A program made the translations under genes and the position numbers. A stretch of DNA of 64,000 nt from Rossellomorea pakistanensis. Its GTDB lineage: Bacteria > Bacillota > Bacilli > Bacillales > Bacillaceae_B. Below, one piece after another: positions 48,275 to 56,586 of the stretch (position 1 is the stretch's first letter; every line of letters begins with the position of its first letter). Below the pieces are notes generated by a model. That model did no database searches and was not told the DNA's origin. It worked only from the letters and a program-made list of their open reading frames with translations. The stretch is from NCBI RefSeq assembly GCF_016908495.1, contig NZ_JAFBDZ010000002.1, positions 248,001 to 312,000 on the forward strand, in the 5' to 3' direction.

Positions 48275-49006
48275 TACATTGCAAGGACTGGCTAGCTTAC
48301 TACTGATTATATTCTTTTGGATGCTACTTGCTATCCAGTATTCAGATATTATTTTACCGAGCCCGCTTAAAATTATAGCAGTACTGAAGGAGCTTGTGAT
48401 AACACCTCTATTTTGGTCCGCATTTTTTATGACGATGCTATCATTTATCAATGGCTTATTACTATCCTTATTTATAGGTAGTAGTTTAGGGATCTAACAG
48501 GATTATCTAAAACACTCAAAAACTTTATTCAACCGATTATATCCATTGTTCAATCCATTCCACCTGTTTCTTGGATATTATTTACGGTTTTATGGTTTGG
48601 TGAAAACGGAGGTGCTCAAATCTTTATTGTTATCATCACATTAGCTCCTATATTTTTCTTTAACGCGATGAAGGGAATTACCAAGACACCAAAAGAATTG
48701 TTAGAGATGGCGCAATGTTTCAACGTGTCTCAAAAGAAGGTCATACTTGATATTTATTTTCCACATGTTTTTCCATATTTACAATCTTCTCTCCTTGTTG
48801 CCATTGGGATGGGTTGGAAAACGATTGTCATGTCCGAGCTCATTGTTGGACATGTTGGAATCGGACAGCAACTGAGCCAAGCACGTATTTTTTTCAATAC
48901 ATCGACCGTCTTTGCTTGGACGGTTATTCTCGCCATTGTCGGATTAGGGATGGAGCGACTCGCCCAAAGATTAGTGAAAGGAAAAAATGAGCATGTTAAC
49001 AATTGA
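48249..49006 (+). pseudogene. ABC importer permease, frameshifted
   Basis: SsuC/ThiX-type permease broken by one indel near 48495: the first part (MKTSITLNSTLQGLASLL to FIGSSLGI) ends at TAA, while the shifted frame carries on TGLSKTLKNFIQPIISIVQSIPPVSW, FNAMKGITKTPKELLEMA (EAA loop) and ends MERLAQRLVKG. A one-base insertion restores a protein of about 252 aa. Either a real inactivation or a sequencing error. The ATPase gene overlaps its end by 20 bp. Confidence 0.85.
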
Positions 49007-49715
49007 AAATTTATGTTTCAAGAGAGATAGACAAGTGATTTTCCATCAATTCAATTTACAACTTATGGATCATCAAGTGACATGCTTTTTAGGATCATCT
49101 GGTATTGGAAAAACGACATTACTCAAGCTCATAGCAGGTTTACTTGAACCAATGGAGGGACAGTTACCTCGATCATCTGAGTCTTTAGGTTATGTGTTTC
49201 AAGAACATCGTCTAAAACCGAATTTAACTGTTTTTGATAATATTGCTTGGGTGATGAAGCCTGCTATTCACAAAGAACGCATAAATCAATTGTTAAAAAT
49301 AGCAGGATTAACTCATGCTAAAAACTACTATCCTCATGAATTAAGCGGTGGTATGAAACAGCGAGCTTCCATTCTTCGGGCCCTCGTGAATAAGCCCGAT
49401 TTGATACTGATGGATGAGCCATTTCAAGCACTCGACTCACAATTAAAAAAAGAGATGCTGCAATTCATACAAACACTTTGGAGCGAATGCAAGCCAACTA
49501 TTTTACTTGTTACACATGATTTAGAAGAAGCTGTGTTTTTAGGTCATCGCATTATCGTATTGGGCAACACACCAGCCCAAATAATAGGAGATTTTACTAG
49601 GGATTCCTATCACACATTTACTCACGACATTCATCTAAAAATAGAAAAATTACTTGAAAAAGAAATGGAGGATTTTCGTGGAAACACAGAATTGGCATCA
49701 TCCGATTGTTTATAA
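48987..49715 (+). CDS. ABC importer ATPase (SsuB/ThiZ-like)
   Basis: 242 aa. Walker A GSSGIGKTTLLK (about 34-45), Q-loop VFQEHRLKPN, signature LSGGMKQRASILRAL, Walker B DLILMDEPFQALD and H-loop LLVTHDLEEA. This is the nitrate/sulfonate/thiamine-precursor importer subfamily. It works with the adjacent permease and lipoprotein; if the permease is truly broken it is idle or uses another permease. Confidence 0.93.
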   Translation: MSMLTIENLCFKRDRQVIFHQFNLQLMDHQVTCFLGSSGIGKTTLLKLIAGLLEPMEGQLPRSSESLGYVFQEHRLKPNLTVFDNIAWVMKPAIHKERINQLLKIAGLTHAKNYYPHELSGGMKQRASILRALVNKPDLILMDEPFQALDSQLKKEMLQFIQTLWSECKPTILLVTHDLEEAVFLGHRIIVLGNTPAQIIGDFTRDSYHTFTHDIHLKIEKLLEKEMEDFRGNTELASSDCL

Positions 49716-50361
49716 TTATCAACAAACCATTCGTAACAAAATTATCGGCTACGACCTTATTTATGAAATAATGATTAGTATGTTAAAGTGCAGTGACTGT
49801 CCACAAAACATTCTCATCATTGGTGCGGGTGGTGGCCAAGAGCTGTTAACGCTAGGGAAATTATATCCCTATGCGACTTATACAGCAGTGGATACATCTA
49901 TGCCTATGCTAAGGCTTGCCCAGCAGCAAATTGCACAGTTAGCTCAACAGCTTAATATCGAATGGCATAACGGCGAATTATCTTCACTTAAGGCTAACAA
50001 GTCATTTGATATAGTAACTTGTCATTTAGTCCTTCACTTTTTAAAGGAAATGAATGAAAAAAAGCAACTGCTTCAACATATTGCACATAGCTTAAAGGCT
50101 GGTGGTACTTGTTTTATCTCATCAATTAATGCAAATATAACAGGTCCTACTTTTTCACAGCAGCTTCGACTTTGGCAAGAATCAATGCGTCATAACAATC
50201 TTTCTGTAGACGATTTAAACCATTTCGAACAATCTTTTGGCTCTACTACCCACCCTATTCCATTAGACAAGCTTATAGCATTACTACGAGAGACTGGCTT
50301 TCAAACAATCATTCCATATTTTAAATCGCACATGATTGACGCATTAGTCGCTATTAAATAA
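49678..50361 (+). CDS. class I SAM-dependent methyltransferase
   Basis: 227 aa from GTG 49678 (GGAGG upstream; overlaps the ATPase end by 38 bp). SAM motif I is LIIGAGGGQELLTLG (about 43-57), then TAVDTSMPMLRLAQQ (acidic loop) and FDIVTCHLVLHFL (motif IV). Rossmann methyltransferase of the Methyltransf_25 type. Fused by overlap to an import operon, so it may methylate the imported compound or a product; the substrate is unknown. Confidence 0.88.
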   Translation: METQNWHHPIVYNYQQTIRNKIIGYDLIYEIMISMLKCSDCPQNILIIGAGGGQELLTLGKLYPYATYTAVDTSMPMLRLAQQQIAQLAQQLNIEWHNGELSSLKANKSFDIVTCHLVLHFLKEMNEKKQLLQHIAHSLKAGGTCFISSINANITGPTFSQQLRLWQESMRHNNLSVDDLNHFEQSFGSTTHPIPLDKLIALLRETGFQTIIPYFKSHMIDALVAIK

Positions 50362-50380
50362 ACAAGGAAAGAGATAATCA

Positions 50381-50565
50381 AATGAACAGGAAGCTATATT
50401 AATTGTAGGAGGATACGGAGAGGTTGATGGAAAAATAACAAAACTATGGTTACCTCATTACCCGAACAAAATATACGTTGCAGGAAGGAACTTAGGAAAG
50501 GCACAGCAATTTTGCACACAGTAGCAAAACCTTACTTTACCATTGCAACTCGATGTAACAGTAAC
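50381..50565 (+). pseudogene. decayed 5-prime copy of the saccharopine-dehydrogenase-like gene
   Basis: A frame from 50390 reads AILIVGGYGEVDGKITKLW, YPNKIYVAGRNLGKAQQF, stop, then LTLPLQLDVTVTV. It matches the first 60 residues of the full gene at 51821 (IIVVGGYGQVGKVI, YPYKVYAAGRNFQKAEQF, LPLQLDMNE). It has a frame break at the start and a stop inside. The oldest of three copies. Confidence 0.8.
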
Positions 50566-50734
50566 GGTAAAACATATTAACTTAACATAAATAAATGAAT
50601 GGATTATTGAAAGCAACAAATGAGGAAAATCCCCTTAAACCCTTTAGACATAAGGTGTTAAGAACCCAAAATTTTTTGAACACAACCTAAGCGTATGTTT
50701 TCCGCGATTTGCTAGTATGATCCCTGTTTTACTT

Positions 50735-50754
50735 ATTTAGTTTAGTTACTAAAT
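50735..50754. promoter_or_regulatory. candidate MarR operator 1
   Basis: ATTTAGTT-TAGT-TACTAAAT, a near-perfect inverted repeat upstream of the truncated gene copy. The same element occurs at 51750 and, diverged, at 54348. Confidence 0.7.
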
Positions 50755-50804
50755 AATTTAACAATGTAAAGATAGGTACTGATAGAAGTTTAGGGGGGAT
50801 TTGA

Positions 50805-51000
50805 TTGAAAGAAAAAATCATTGTGGTCGGTGGGTATGGTCAGGTTGGTAAAGTGATCTGCGATGAATTAGGAAAGATTTATCCATATAAGGTGTACGCT
50901 GCTGGACGTAACTTCCAGAAGGCAGAACAGTTCTCGATTCGTACAGGGAGAAAAGTGTTACCTCTACAACTCGACGTGAATGAACCGATAGCTGTTGCTT
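50805..51000 (+). pseudogene. truncated second copy of the saccharopine-dehydrogenase-like gene
   Basis: Starts with its own ribosome site (GGGGGG) at TTG 50805 and is nearly identical to 51821-52016, including the operator and leader upstream. After DVNEPIA the match ends and an interspersed repeat begins at 51001. About 65 residues with the NAD(P) motif GGYGQVGKVI remain. Confidence 0.85.
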
Positions 51001-51143
51001 TGAAATAAAGTTTGATCAAAAACATCTTACAAACCCGTATTTTATGGTAAATAAGAAGAATCCATTTCAAAAAAAGATTGATCAAAATGGATTCTTCTGC
51101 AGCAGATTTAAGTTTGATTTTTATAAAAAAGTTTGATCATTTC
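51001..51143. repeat. 142-bp interspersed repeat, copy 2
   Basis: Second copy of the element at 36186-36327. It abuts the break point of the truncated gene copy, so it may have caused the truncation. Behind it (51144-51280) is a hydrophobic fragment (VIQVSIVVIIYTLMVLVVF) of unknown origin. Confidence 0.75.
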
Positions 51144-51291
51144 TGTGATCTTTATTCACCGTGGAGACTTCATGTTATTCAAGTGAGTATTGTCGTGATT
51201 ATTTATACGCTTATGGTACTTGTGGTTTTCCGCAAATGGGAAAATACTTTCTTTGCAAAAATATTGTTTTTTTGATTGGAGTGATCGAAAT

Positions 51292-51738
51292 ATGAAACAG
51301 ACAAAGGTGGATCGTACAAAGTCAGGCAGCCAGCATCTAGGCCAATTAATTATGCTGCTCCAACGTTTAGAGAAACATCCACACACGTTTGGAGAGGCGG
51401 GTCCTTTGACACCGAGTGAGATTCATACTATTGATGCGATTGGCGTGGAAAGAGGTGTGTTAATGAGTGAACTCGCCAATCGCCTTCAGGTAACCAAGGG
51501 AGCCGTTACGCAAATTATTGTCCGATTGGAAGACAAGAACTTAGTGGAACGAACTCCAAATCCAACCGATTCAAGAAGTGTGATTGTATCTTTGACCAAA
51601 AAAGGCAAAAGTGCCTTTCGAGCCCATGAAGAGGTGCACTTACGTTTCTATAGAGAGTTGAGTTCACAATTAAATGAGCAGGAGATTGAGATTTTTGAGA
51701 AGTGTATAGAGAAGCTGTGTACCCATTTACGAAAGTAA
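51292..51738 (+). CDS. MarR-family regulator
   Basis: 148 aa winged-helix protein; ATG with TTGGAGTGATC upstream. Recognition region VLMSELANRLQVTKGAVTQIIVRLEDKNLVER and wing PTDSRSVIVSLTKKG are typical. It lies just ahead of the saccharopine-dehydrogenase-like/P450/MFS genes. Palindromes at 50735, 51750 and 54348 before the neighbouring units are its probable binding sites. Confidence 0.92.
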   Translation: MKQTKVDRTKSGSQHLGQLIMLLQRLEKHPHTFGEAGPLTPSEIHTIDAIGVERGVLMSELANRLQVTKGAVTQIIVRLEDKNLVERTPNPTDSRSVIVSLTKKGKSAFRAHEEVHLRFYRELSSQLNEQEIEIFEKCIEKLCTHLRK

Positions 51739-51749
51739 TTTTTTTGTTT

Positions 51750-51769
51750 ATTTAGTTTAGTAACTAAAT
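51750..51769. promoter_or_regulatory. candidate MarR operator 2
   Basis: ATTTAGTT-TAGT-AACTAAAT: perfect 8-bp arms, 4-bp spacer, between the MarR gene and the saccharopine-dehydrogenase-like gene. Confidence 0.75.
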
Positions 51770-51820
51770 AAAATTAGCGATGGAAAGATAGGTACTGATA
51801 TGAAGTTAGGGGGTATTTGA

Positions 51821-52885
51821 TTGAAAGAAAAAATTATTGTGGTTGGTGGGTATGGTCAGGTTGGCAAAGTGATCAGCGATGAATTAGGAAAGATTTACCC
51901 ATATAAAGTGTACGCTGCAGGACGTAACTTTCAGAAGGCAGAACAGTTCTCAGTTCGTACAGGGAGGAAAGTGTTACCTCTACAACTCGACATGAATGAA
52001 CCGATAGCTGGCGATTTTTTTCGTGATGTTTCCATGGTTGTCATGTGCTTGGACTTGAAAAATACCGACTTTATTCAATCGTGTGTAAAGCATCAGGTTG
52101 ATTATATTGATATTACAGCTGATTATTCTGTGATGTCAAAAACACAAGAGATTCGTCCTGAGGAATCGACAGTTGTCCTAAGTGTCGGTTTGGCACCCGG
52201 AATAACCAACATGCTAGTGAAACAAGGGAAGAATCAATTGGATCAGGTTGATTCCGCAGATATTTATATTTTGTTAGGTTTAGGGGAGGCGCATGGACGT
52301 GCAGCGATTGAGTGGACAGTTGATAATCTAAGTGGTGATTATTCAGTCATCGAAAAAGGAAATAGAAAACAAGTTACTAGTTTCTCTGCTGGAAAGAAGA
52401 TGGATTTCTCAAATAGATTAGGAACAAAAAAAGCTTATCGGTTCAACTTTTCTGATCAACACGTTTTACCTCAGACTTTGGGTATTCCCTCTGTTACCAC
52501 TCGCCTCTGTTTTGATTCAGCGGTGATGACAAGTTTAATAGCGAGTTTAAAACGTATAGGGATTGTACGGTGGTTGAAGCATCCCTTGATCAGAGAAAAG
52601 GTAGTGGATCTCTTTGAAAAATCGCAGTGGGGATCAGAAGTATATGTTGCAAAGGTAGATGTTACAGGGCAGTTGAACGGTCAGAGTGTACGTTATCTAG
52701 GTTCGATTGACGGAGAAAAAGAGTTTGTTGTAACAGGAAAAGTTGCGGCCTATGTGGCGAAAAATGTCTATGCAGGGCAATATCCACCTGGTGTATTTCA
52801 TATAGAAGAGCTGTTTCAGCCAACTGATTTATTTATTGATTTAAGAAACATCGTCACATTGGAAGAAAAAATACTGGAGGTATAG
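51821..52885 (+). CDS. saccharopine-dehydrogenase-like NAD(P)-binding protein
   Basis: 354 aa from a TTG with AGGGGG upstream. N-terminal Rossmann fold KIIVVGGYGQVGKVISDELG and AGRNFQKAEQF, then CLDLKNTDFIQSCVKHQVDYIDITAD, the pattern of the saccharopine dehydrogenase/trans-acting enoyl reductase group. C-terminal catalytic-like domain follows. Four bp from a P450 gene, so it probably acts with it on the same substrate. Two older partial copies lie upstream. Reaction unknown. Confidence 0.85.
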   Translation: MKEKIIVVGGYGQVGKVISDELGKIYPYKVYAAGRNFQKAEQFSVRTGRKVLPLQLDMNEPIAGDFFRDVSMVVMCLDLKNTDFIQSCVKHQVDYIDITADYSVMSKTQEIRPEESTVVLSVGLAPGITNMLVKQGKNQLDQVDSADIYILLGLGEAHGRAAIEWTVDNLSGDYSVIEKGNRKQVTSFSAGKKMDFSNRLGTKKAYRFNFSDQHVLPQTLGIPSVTTRLCFDSAVMTSLIASLKRIGIVRWLKHPLIREKVVDLFEKSQWGSEVYVAKVDVTGQLNGQSVRYLGSIDGEKEFVVTGKVAAYVAKNVYAGQYPPGVFHIEELFQPTDLFIDLRNIVTLEEKILEV

Positions 52886-52889
52886 AAAA

Positions 52890-54272
52890 ATGGAGATGAA
52901 AAAAAAGGCAAAAAAAGTACCAGGTCCTAAGAAGATCCCCTTTATCGGTAATCTGCTGGAAGTAGGTTCAAAGCTACATGAATTTTTTAAAACTTGTGTA
53001 GAAAAGTATGGTCCGGTTGTTCGCATACGGTTGGATAAAGACCGCGATACATATCTGTTAAGTCGTCCGCAGGATATTCAGTATGTCCTTAAAAATTCAC
53101 AGAAACTATTTTCAAAAGGGTATCATAGGGATCGGATTCTTAGTATGGTGCTAGGCAATGGTCTAGTCACGAGTGAAGGAGATTTCTGGCTCAGACAACG
53201 AAGATTATCGCAGCCAGCGTTTCATAAACATCGCATTGAAAAATATGCGGACACTATGACTCACTATGCTAGCCGAATGCTTCGCAACTGGGAAAATGGC
53301 CAAATGCTTGATCTTCATAAAGAGACGTTGCAATGTACCATGGAGATAGTTGCCAAAACACTTTTTGATATAGATCTACAAGATGCCGAACATCAGGGAT
53401 CAAATCAAGTTGGTAAAGCGCTTGATCAAGTTTTTCACGAATATGTTAAGCAGTATACAAGCATTACTCGTATGTTGCTTGATATGCTCCCTTTTCCTCT
53501 ACCTACTTCTGGAAATAAACGACTACAGGAAAGTATTCAGCAATTGGATCAAGTGATCTATGAAATCATTGAGCACCGAAAAAAAGAGAATAGGGATCAT
53601 GGTGATCTTCTTTCTATGCTGATTGCAGCACAAGATGATGATGGAAAAGGAATGACTTCTACACAATTAAGGGATGAAGTGATGACGTTATTTCTTGCTG
53701 GTCATGAAACAACGGCTAATGTATTATCATGGACTATCTATCTACTCGCTCAACATGCAGATGCGGAAGAAAAGTTAGTTACAGAGTTAGAAAATGTGCT
53801 ACAAGGAAGACTTCCTTCTTTATCCGATATTCCACATCTTTCCTACACACAAGCAGTTATCAATGAATCAATGCGCCTCTATCCGCCCGTTTGGTTTATT
53901 TCTCGTGAACCACTTGAGGATATATGGATCGATGATTATTGTTTACCAGCAGGGTGTGAAGTTGCAGTTAGTCAGTGGGTGATGCATCGGCACCCAGATT
54001 ATTTTCCAAAACCGGATTCTTTTATTCCCGAACGATGGTCCCGTGAATTTGAAAAAAGTTTACCTTCCTATGTCTATTTTCCGTTTGGCGCAGGGCCACG
54101 AGTCTGTATTGGAAATAATTTCGCGATCATGGAGGCCGCTTTATTGCTGGCTTCAATTATGCAAATGATTCACATAGAACTCAATCATAAACATGACGTG
54201 GTTCCAGAACCTTCGATTACACTACGACCAAAAAATGGGATTCGTGTACGTGTCGAAAAGAGAAACAACTAA
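52890..54272 (+). CDS. cytochrome P450
   Basis: 460 aa heme monooxygenase. I-helix AGHETTANVLSW, K-helix ExxR as ESMR, the PERF-like region FIPERWS and heme loop FPFGAGPRVCIGNNFA with Cys406 as the axial ligand. No reductase domain is fused, so ferredoxin or flavodoxin partners come from elsewhere. The N-terminus lacks a real membrane anchor (KKKAKKVPGPKKIPFIGN is the Pro-rich hinge). Co-transcribed with the preceding oxidoreductase gene under the MarR palindrome. Confidence 0.95.
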   Translation: MEMKKKAKKVPGPKKIPFIGNLLEVGSKLHEFFKTCVEKYGPVVRIRLDKDRDTYLLSRPQDIQYVLKNSQKLFSKGYHRDRILSMVLGNGLVTSEGDFWLRQRRLSQPAFHKHRIEKYADTMTHYASRMLRNWENGQMLDLHKETLQCTMEIVAKTLFDIDLQDAEHQGSNQVGKALDQVFHEYVKQYTSITRMLLDMLPFPLPTSGNKRLQESIQQLDQVIYEIIEHRKKENRDHGDLLSMLIAAQDDDGKGMTSTQLRDEVMTLFLAGHETTANVLSWTIYLLAQHADAEEKLVTELENVLQGRLPSLSDIPHLSYTQAVINESMRLYPPVWFISREPLEDIWIDDYCLPAGCEVAVSQWVMHRHPDYFPKPDSFIPERWSREFEKSLPSYVYFPFGAGPRVCIGNNFAIMEAALLLASIMQMIHIELNHKHDVVPEPSITLRPKNGIRVRVEKRNN

Positions 54273-54347
54273 TAGTTTAACCTTATTACCCGGTTTCTTA
54301 GTTTCATTATCGAGCATTCCAATTGTGTATGTAGTAGAGGAATGCTC

Positions 54348-54367
54348 AATTAGTTTAATTACTAAAC
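54348..54367. promoter_or_regulatory. candidate MarR operator 3 (diverged)
   Basis: AATTAGTT-TAAT-TACTAAAC, the same layout with weaker symmetry, directly before the truncated MFS gene. Confidence 0.6.
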
Positions 54368-54388
54368 TATAAAGGATGAGCCGATCCC

Positions 54389-54576
54389 ATGGATATCACA
54401 TTGATTTTTAGTAAAAACAAGCCATTCTTCATGATGGTTGCTATATGTATGGGTGCTTTTGTTTCCCATTTTACAGCTGGAGTTGTGAATGTTTCACTTC
54501 CACATCTCTCAAAAGTATTTCACACTAACTTAGGAACGGTGCAATGGATAACGGTTGGCTATTTACTTGCCATCGC
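54389..54576 (+). pseudogene. MFS transporter, N-terminal fragment
   Basis: The first about 63 residues of a DHA2-type exporter (FFMMVAICMGAFVSHFTAGVVNVSLPHLSKVF, VQWITVGYLLAIA) are intact with a ribosome site AAAGGATGAG. The sequence then joins the inside of a tnsA gene on the opposite strand. The rest of the transporter is lost. It was presumably the export gene of the P450 cluster. Confidence 0.85.
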
Positions 54577-55005
54577 CACACGTTCTTCTAATAGCCTATC
54601 TTTCATTTTGATTGTATGAGCAACTTCATATACGCCTTGTCCTTTATCAACTGTTAATAAAAAGTCCGTTGTCATGACAATAAGATCGCCTGTTTTTGGA
54701 TCAGCCGGATGTTTAATTCCAAGCTCTTCTGCAATAACAATCGTCTCTTCTTGTGGTAATAAAGGAAATTGCTCGCGAATATCTAAGATGACATCAGAAA
54801 ATTCAGTCAAATAAAAGTAGTTTCGTTCTAGGTCTGATAAAAATTCATGTTGTCTGCCAGTTTTTATACCTTTTAATCTCGTTGACCGACCTAATGAGGA
54901 AACGTCTTGAATCTTTTACCACGGCTGATAATTTGCCCCACTACCAGTTCCCCGGCCCTCTTTAATCCACTTATCAATTTTAGATGTTCTTTTTCTTTTC
55001 GACAC
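54577..55005 (-). pseudogene. TnsA endonuclease of a Tn7-like transposon, truncated with nonsense codon
   Basis: GTG 55005 (AAAGGGGTG upstream) opens a frame reading KRKRTSKIDKWIKEGRGTG, then TAA at codon 30 (54916-54918), then continuing in frame IQDVSSLGRSTRLKG, SDLERNYFYL, IREQFPLLPQEETIVIAEELGIKHP and MTTDFLLTV. This is the FokI-like catalytic domain of TnsA; the expected residues Glu60, Asp114 and Lys133 are present. The gene is cut at codon 143 by the junction with the MFS fragment. TnsB and TnsC are absent. Confidence 0.9.
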
Positions 55006-55048
55006 AAAAACACCCCTTTAGATAATCATATCCAAAGGGGCAAAGCTT

Positions 55049-55131
55049 CGCAACTTTTTTATAAACGTCACAACTTTATTTTAAACATCGCATCTTTTTT
55101 ATAAACATCGCGACTTTATTTCAAAGCTACA
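55049..55131. mobile_element. Tn7-like transposon end with four TnsB-type repeats
   Basis: Four 20-bp direct repeats in tandem at 55049, 55069, 55089 and 55109 (minus-strand consensus ATGTTTATAAAAAAGTTGCG), followed by ACA at 55129-55131, that is TGT on the minus strand, the conserved terminus of Tn7-like elements. The array lies between the terminus and tnsA, exactly as at the tnsA-side end of Tn7 relatives. The other end is not in this window. Confidence 0.85.
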
Positions 55132-55537
55132 ATAAACAGTGCTTATTCCAGGAATTAAAAACAATATTGGAGCTTCCTCTTTTGGGAGCGAATAAATAGA
55201 TAGAGTCATAACTTAAAAGTTTTAATAGTCTTTTTTTAAGTATTGAATTATCAAGGTGCTGGAAAGTGCCATAACTTAGCGCCGAAAGTGATATGAGTAT
55301 TAGAAGAAGTTTGCATTCTTCAACAAAATGGACCAGATAATGAAATAAGACTTTCAAATTAAGTAATAAATTTGAAATAACCGGAAATATGCAAAACAGT
55401 ACAGGTTATATGGACAGAATGATTATATTATGATACTCAGGTAGTAGGTTTTGATTTTTATAGTAATTGTAGGAATCATATCCTTTTAATGCTATAATAA
55501 TTGTGAAGTAATTCACAATATAAAAGGGGTGATTTTA
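55132..55537. other. flank of the transposon end
   Basis: A minus-strand frame (55357 down to 55127) with protein-like content (VHFVEECKLLLILISL, YLFAPKRGSSNIVFNSW) runs up to the transposon terminus, where the inserted TGTAG supplies its stop. No ribosome site is seen at its start. It may be a gene interrupted by the insertion. The remainder up to the gene at 55538 is AT-rich and empty. Confidence 0.4.
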
Positions 55538-56410
55538 GTGCTGATTTTCAAGTTGAAGACGGCATTATATGCATCTTTAATTTTTACATTGGGTTTTTGG
55601 CTGTTAGGATTGGTCCAGGAAGGAGAGATTTTCTTTTCCTTTATACTGGTAATAATGTTCCTTTACTGCCTGTTTGGAACTGTGATTTATGGAGTTCCGG
55701 TTTCAATTCTGTCCGACTACCTCACAAAGAAGTTAGTCCAGTGGAGGTTTGCTGCGGCGGGATTTATACATACGATTTTAGGAGCAGCAACTTATCTTAT
55801 AATGGAAGGTCTTGCTTTTTTTGCTCTATTGGCAGCAGTAATCTTCTTTATGGTGGATGAGTGGAGGAAATGGGATCGGGAAATGCCTGCCGGAAAAATC
55901 GCTGCAATGAACGCCGCGGCATTTCTATTGGCAGGTTTGCTGCCGATGGGCATTCTCTGGATGCAGGGAAAAGCTGAAATGGAAGAAAAGACAATTGATC
56001 TGTATTTGATACCAAAAGGATATGTTGGACAGGTGACCATTATGCATGAGTTCGAGTATGCCCCCGAGCCAGAAACAGAAGGGAAGTATGATGTGTTCAG
56101 CGTAAACAATAAAGGATATGCTGTAACCGCTTTGCCGCCAAGTGAGGGCTTGATTGAGGACTTATACTATTTTGTTGATGAAAAGGGAAAACGTGAAGAG
56201 ATTCCTGAGAGATGCATCGAGGTGGGTGGAACTGGTTCAACAATGGGGGATGGGTATGAGTATTCCTATACCCAATTTACTGTTGGATGCAGTGAAAATA
56301 TTAACCAAGAAGATCTTTACTATTTAAACGAAGGACCATCTGTTGAAGACATCCTTTATGAAGAAGGCGTCTTTGATAGGGAAGAATATCAATTCGTACC
56401 GAAGGAGTAA
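55538..56410 (+). CDS. membrane protein with DUF6843-like C-terminal domain
   Basis: 290 aa from GTG 55538 (AAAAGGGG upstream). Five or so hydrophobic segments (about 10-30, 35-60, 75-90, 90-110 and 125-145) precede a soluble exported domain (about 155-290) containing IDLYLIPKGYVGQVTIMHE, a pattern I associate with the DUF6843 family. The tail is acidic and has two Cys. Function unknown. Confidence 0.65.
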   Translation: MLIFKLKTALYASLIFTLGFWLLGLVQEGEIFFSFILVIMFLYCLFGTVIYGVPVSILSDYLTKKLVQWRFAAAGFIHTILGAATYLIMEGLAFFALLAAVIFFMVDEWRKWDREMPAGKIAAMNAAAFLLAGLLPMGILWMQGKAEMEEKTIDLYLIPKGYVGQVTIMHEFEYAPEPETEGKYDVFSVNNKGYAVTALPPSEGLIEDLYYFVDEKGKREEIPERCIEVGGTGSTMGDGYEYSYTQFTVGCSENINQEDLYYLNEGPSVEDILYEEGVFDREEYQFVPKE

Positions 56411-56586
56411 AAATAATTTTGTGAAAATGGTTTTTTACGCACTAACTTCCTTATACTCCATAAACTAACGATCACTATATATATCAGTCGCTTTTTTAAA
56501 TATGGTTTATTAAGCAAGGAAATACTGACAAACAATTAGGGTTTATAGAAGAAGATCGATATAAAGTTCTTAAAAAAGAGACTCTG

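Noticed and set aside
51078-51275. 65-codon frame spanning the interspersed repeat
   Set aside because: It starts inside the repeat and has no ribosome site; only the hydrophobic end may be an old gene fragment.
54389-55131. Simple transposon insertion into the MFS gene
   Set aside because: The MFS fragment joins the inside of tnsA and not the transposon terminus, so a deletion or recombination event is required.
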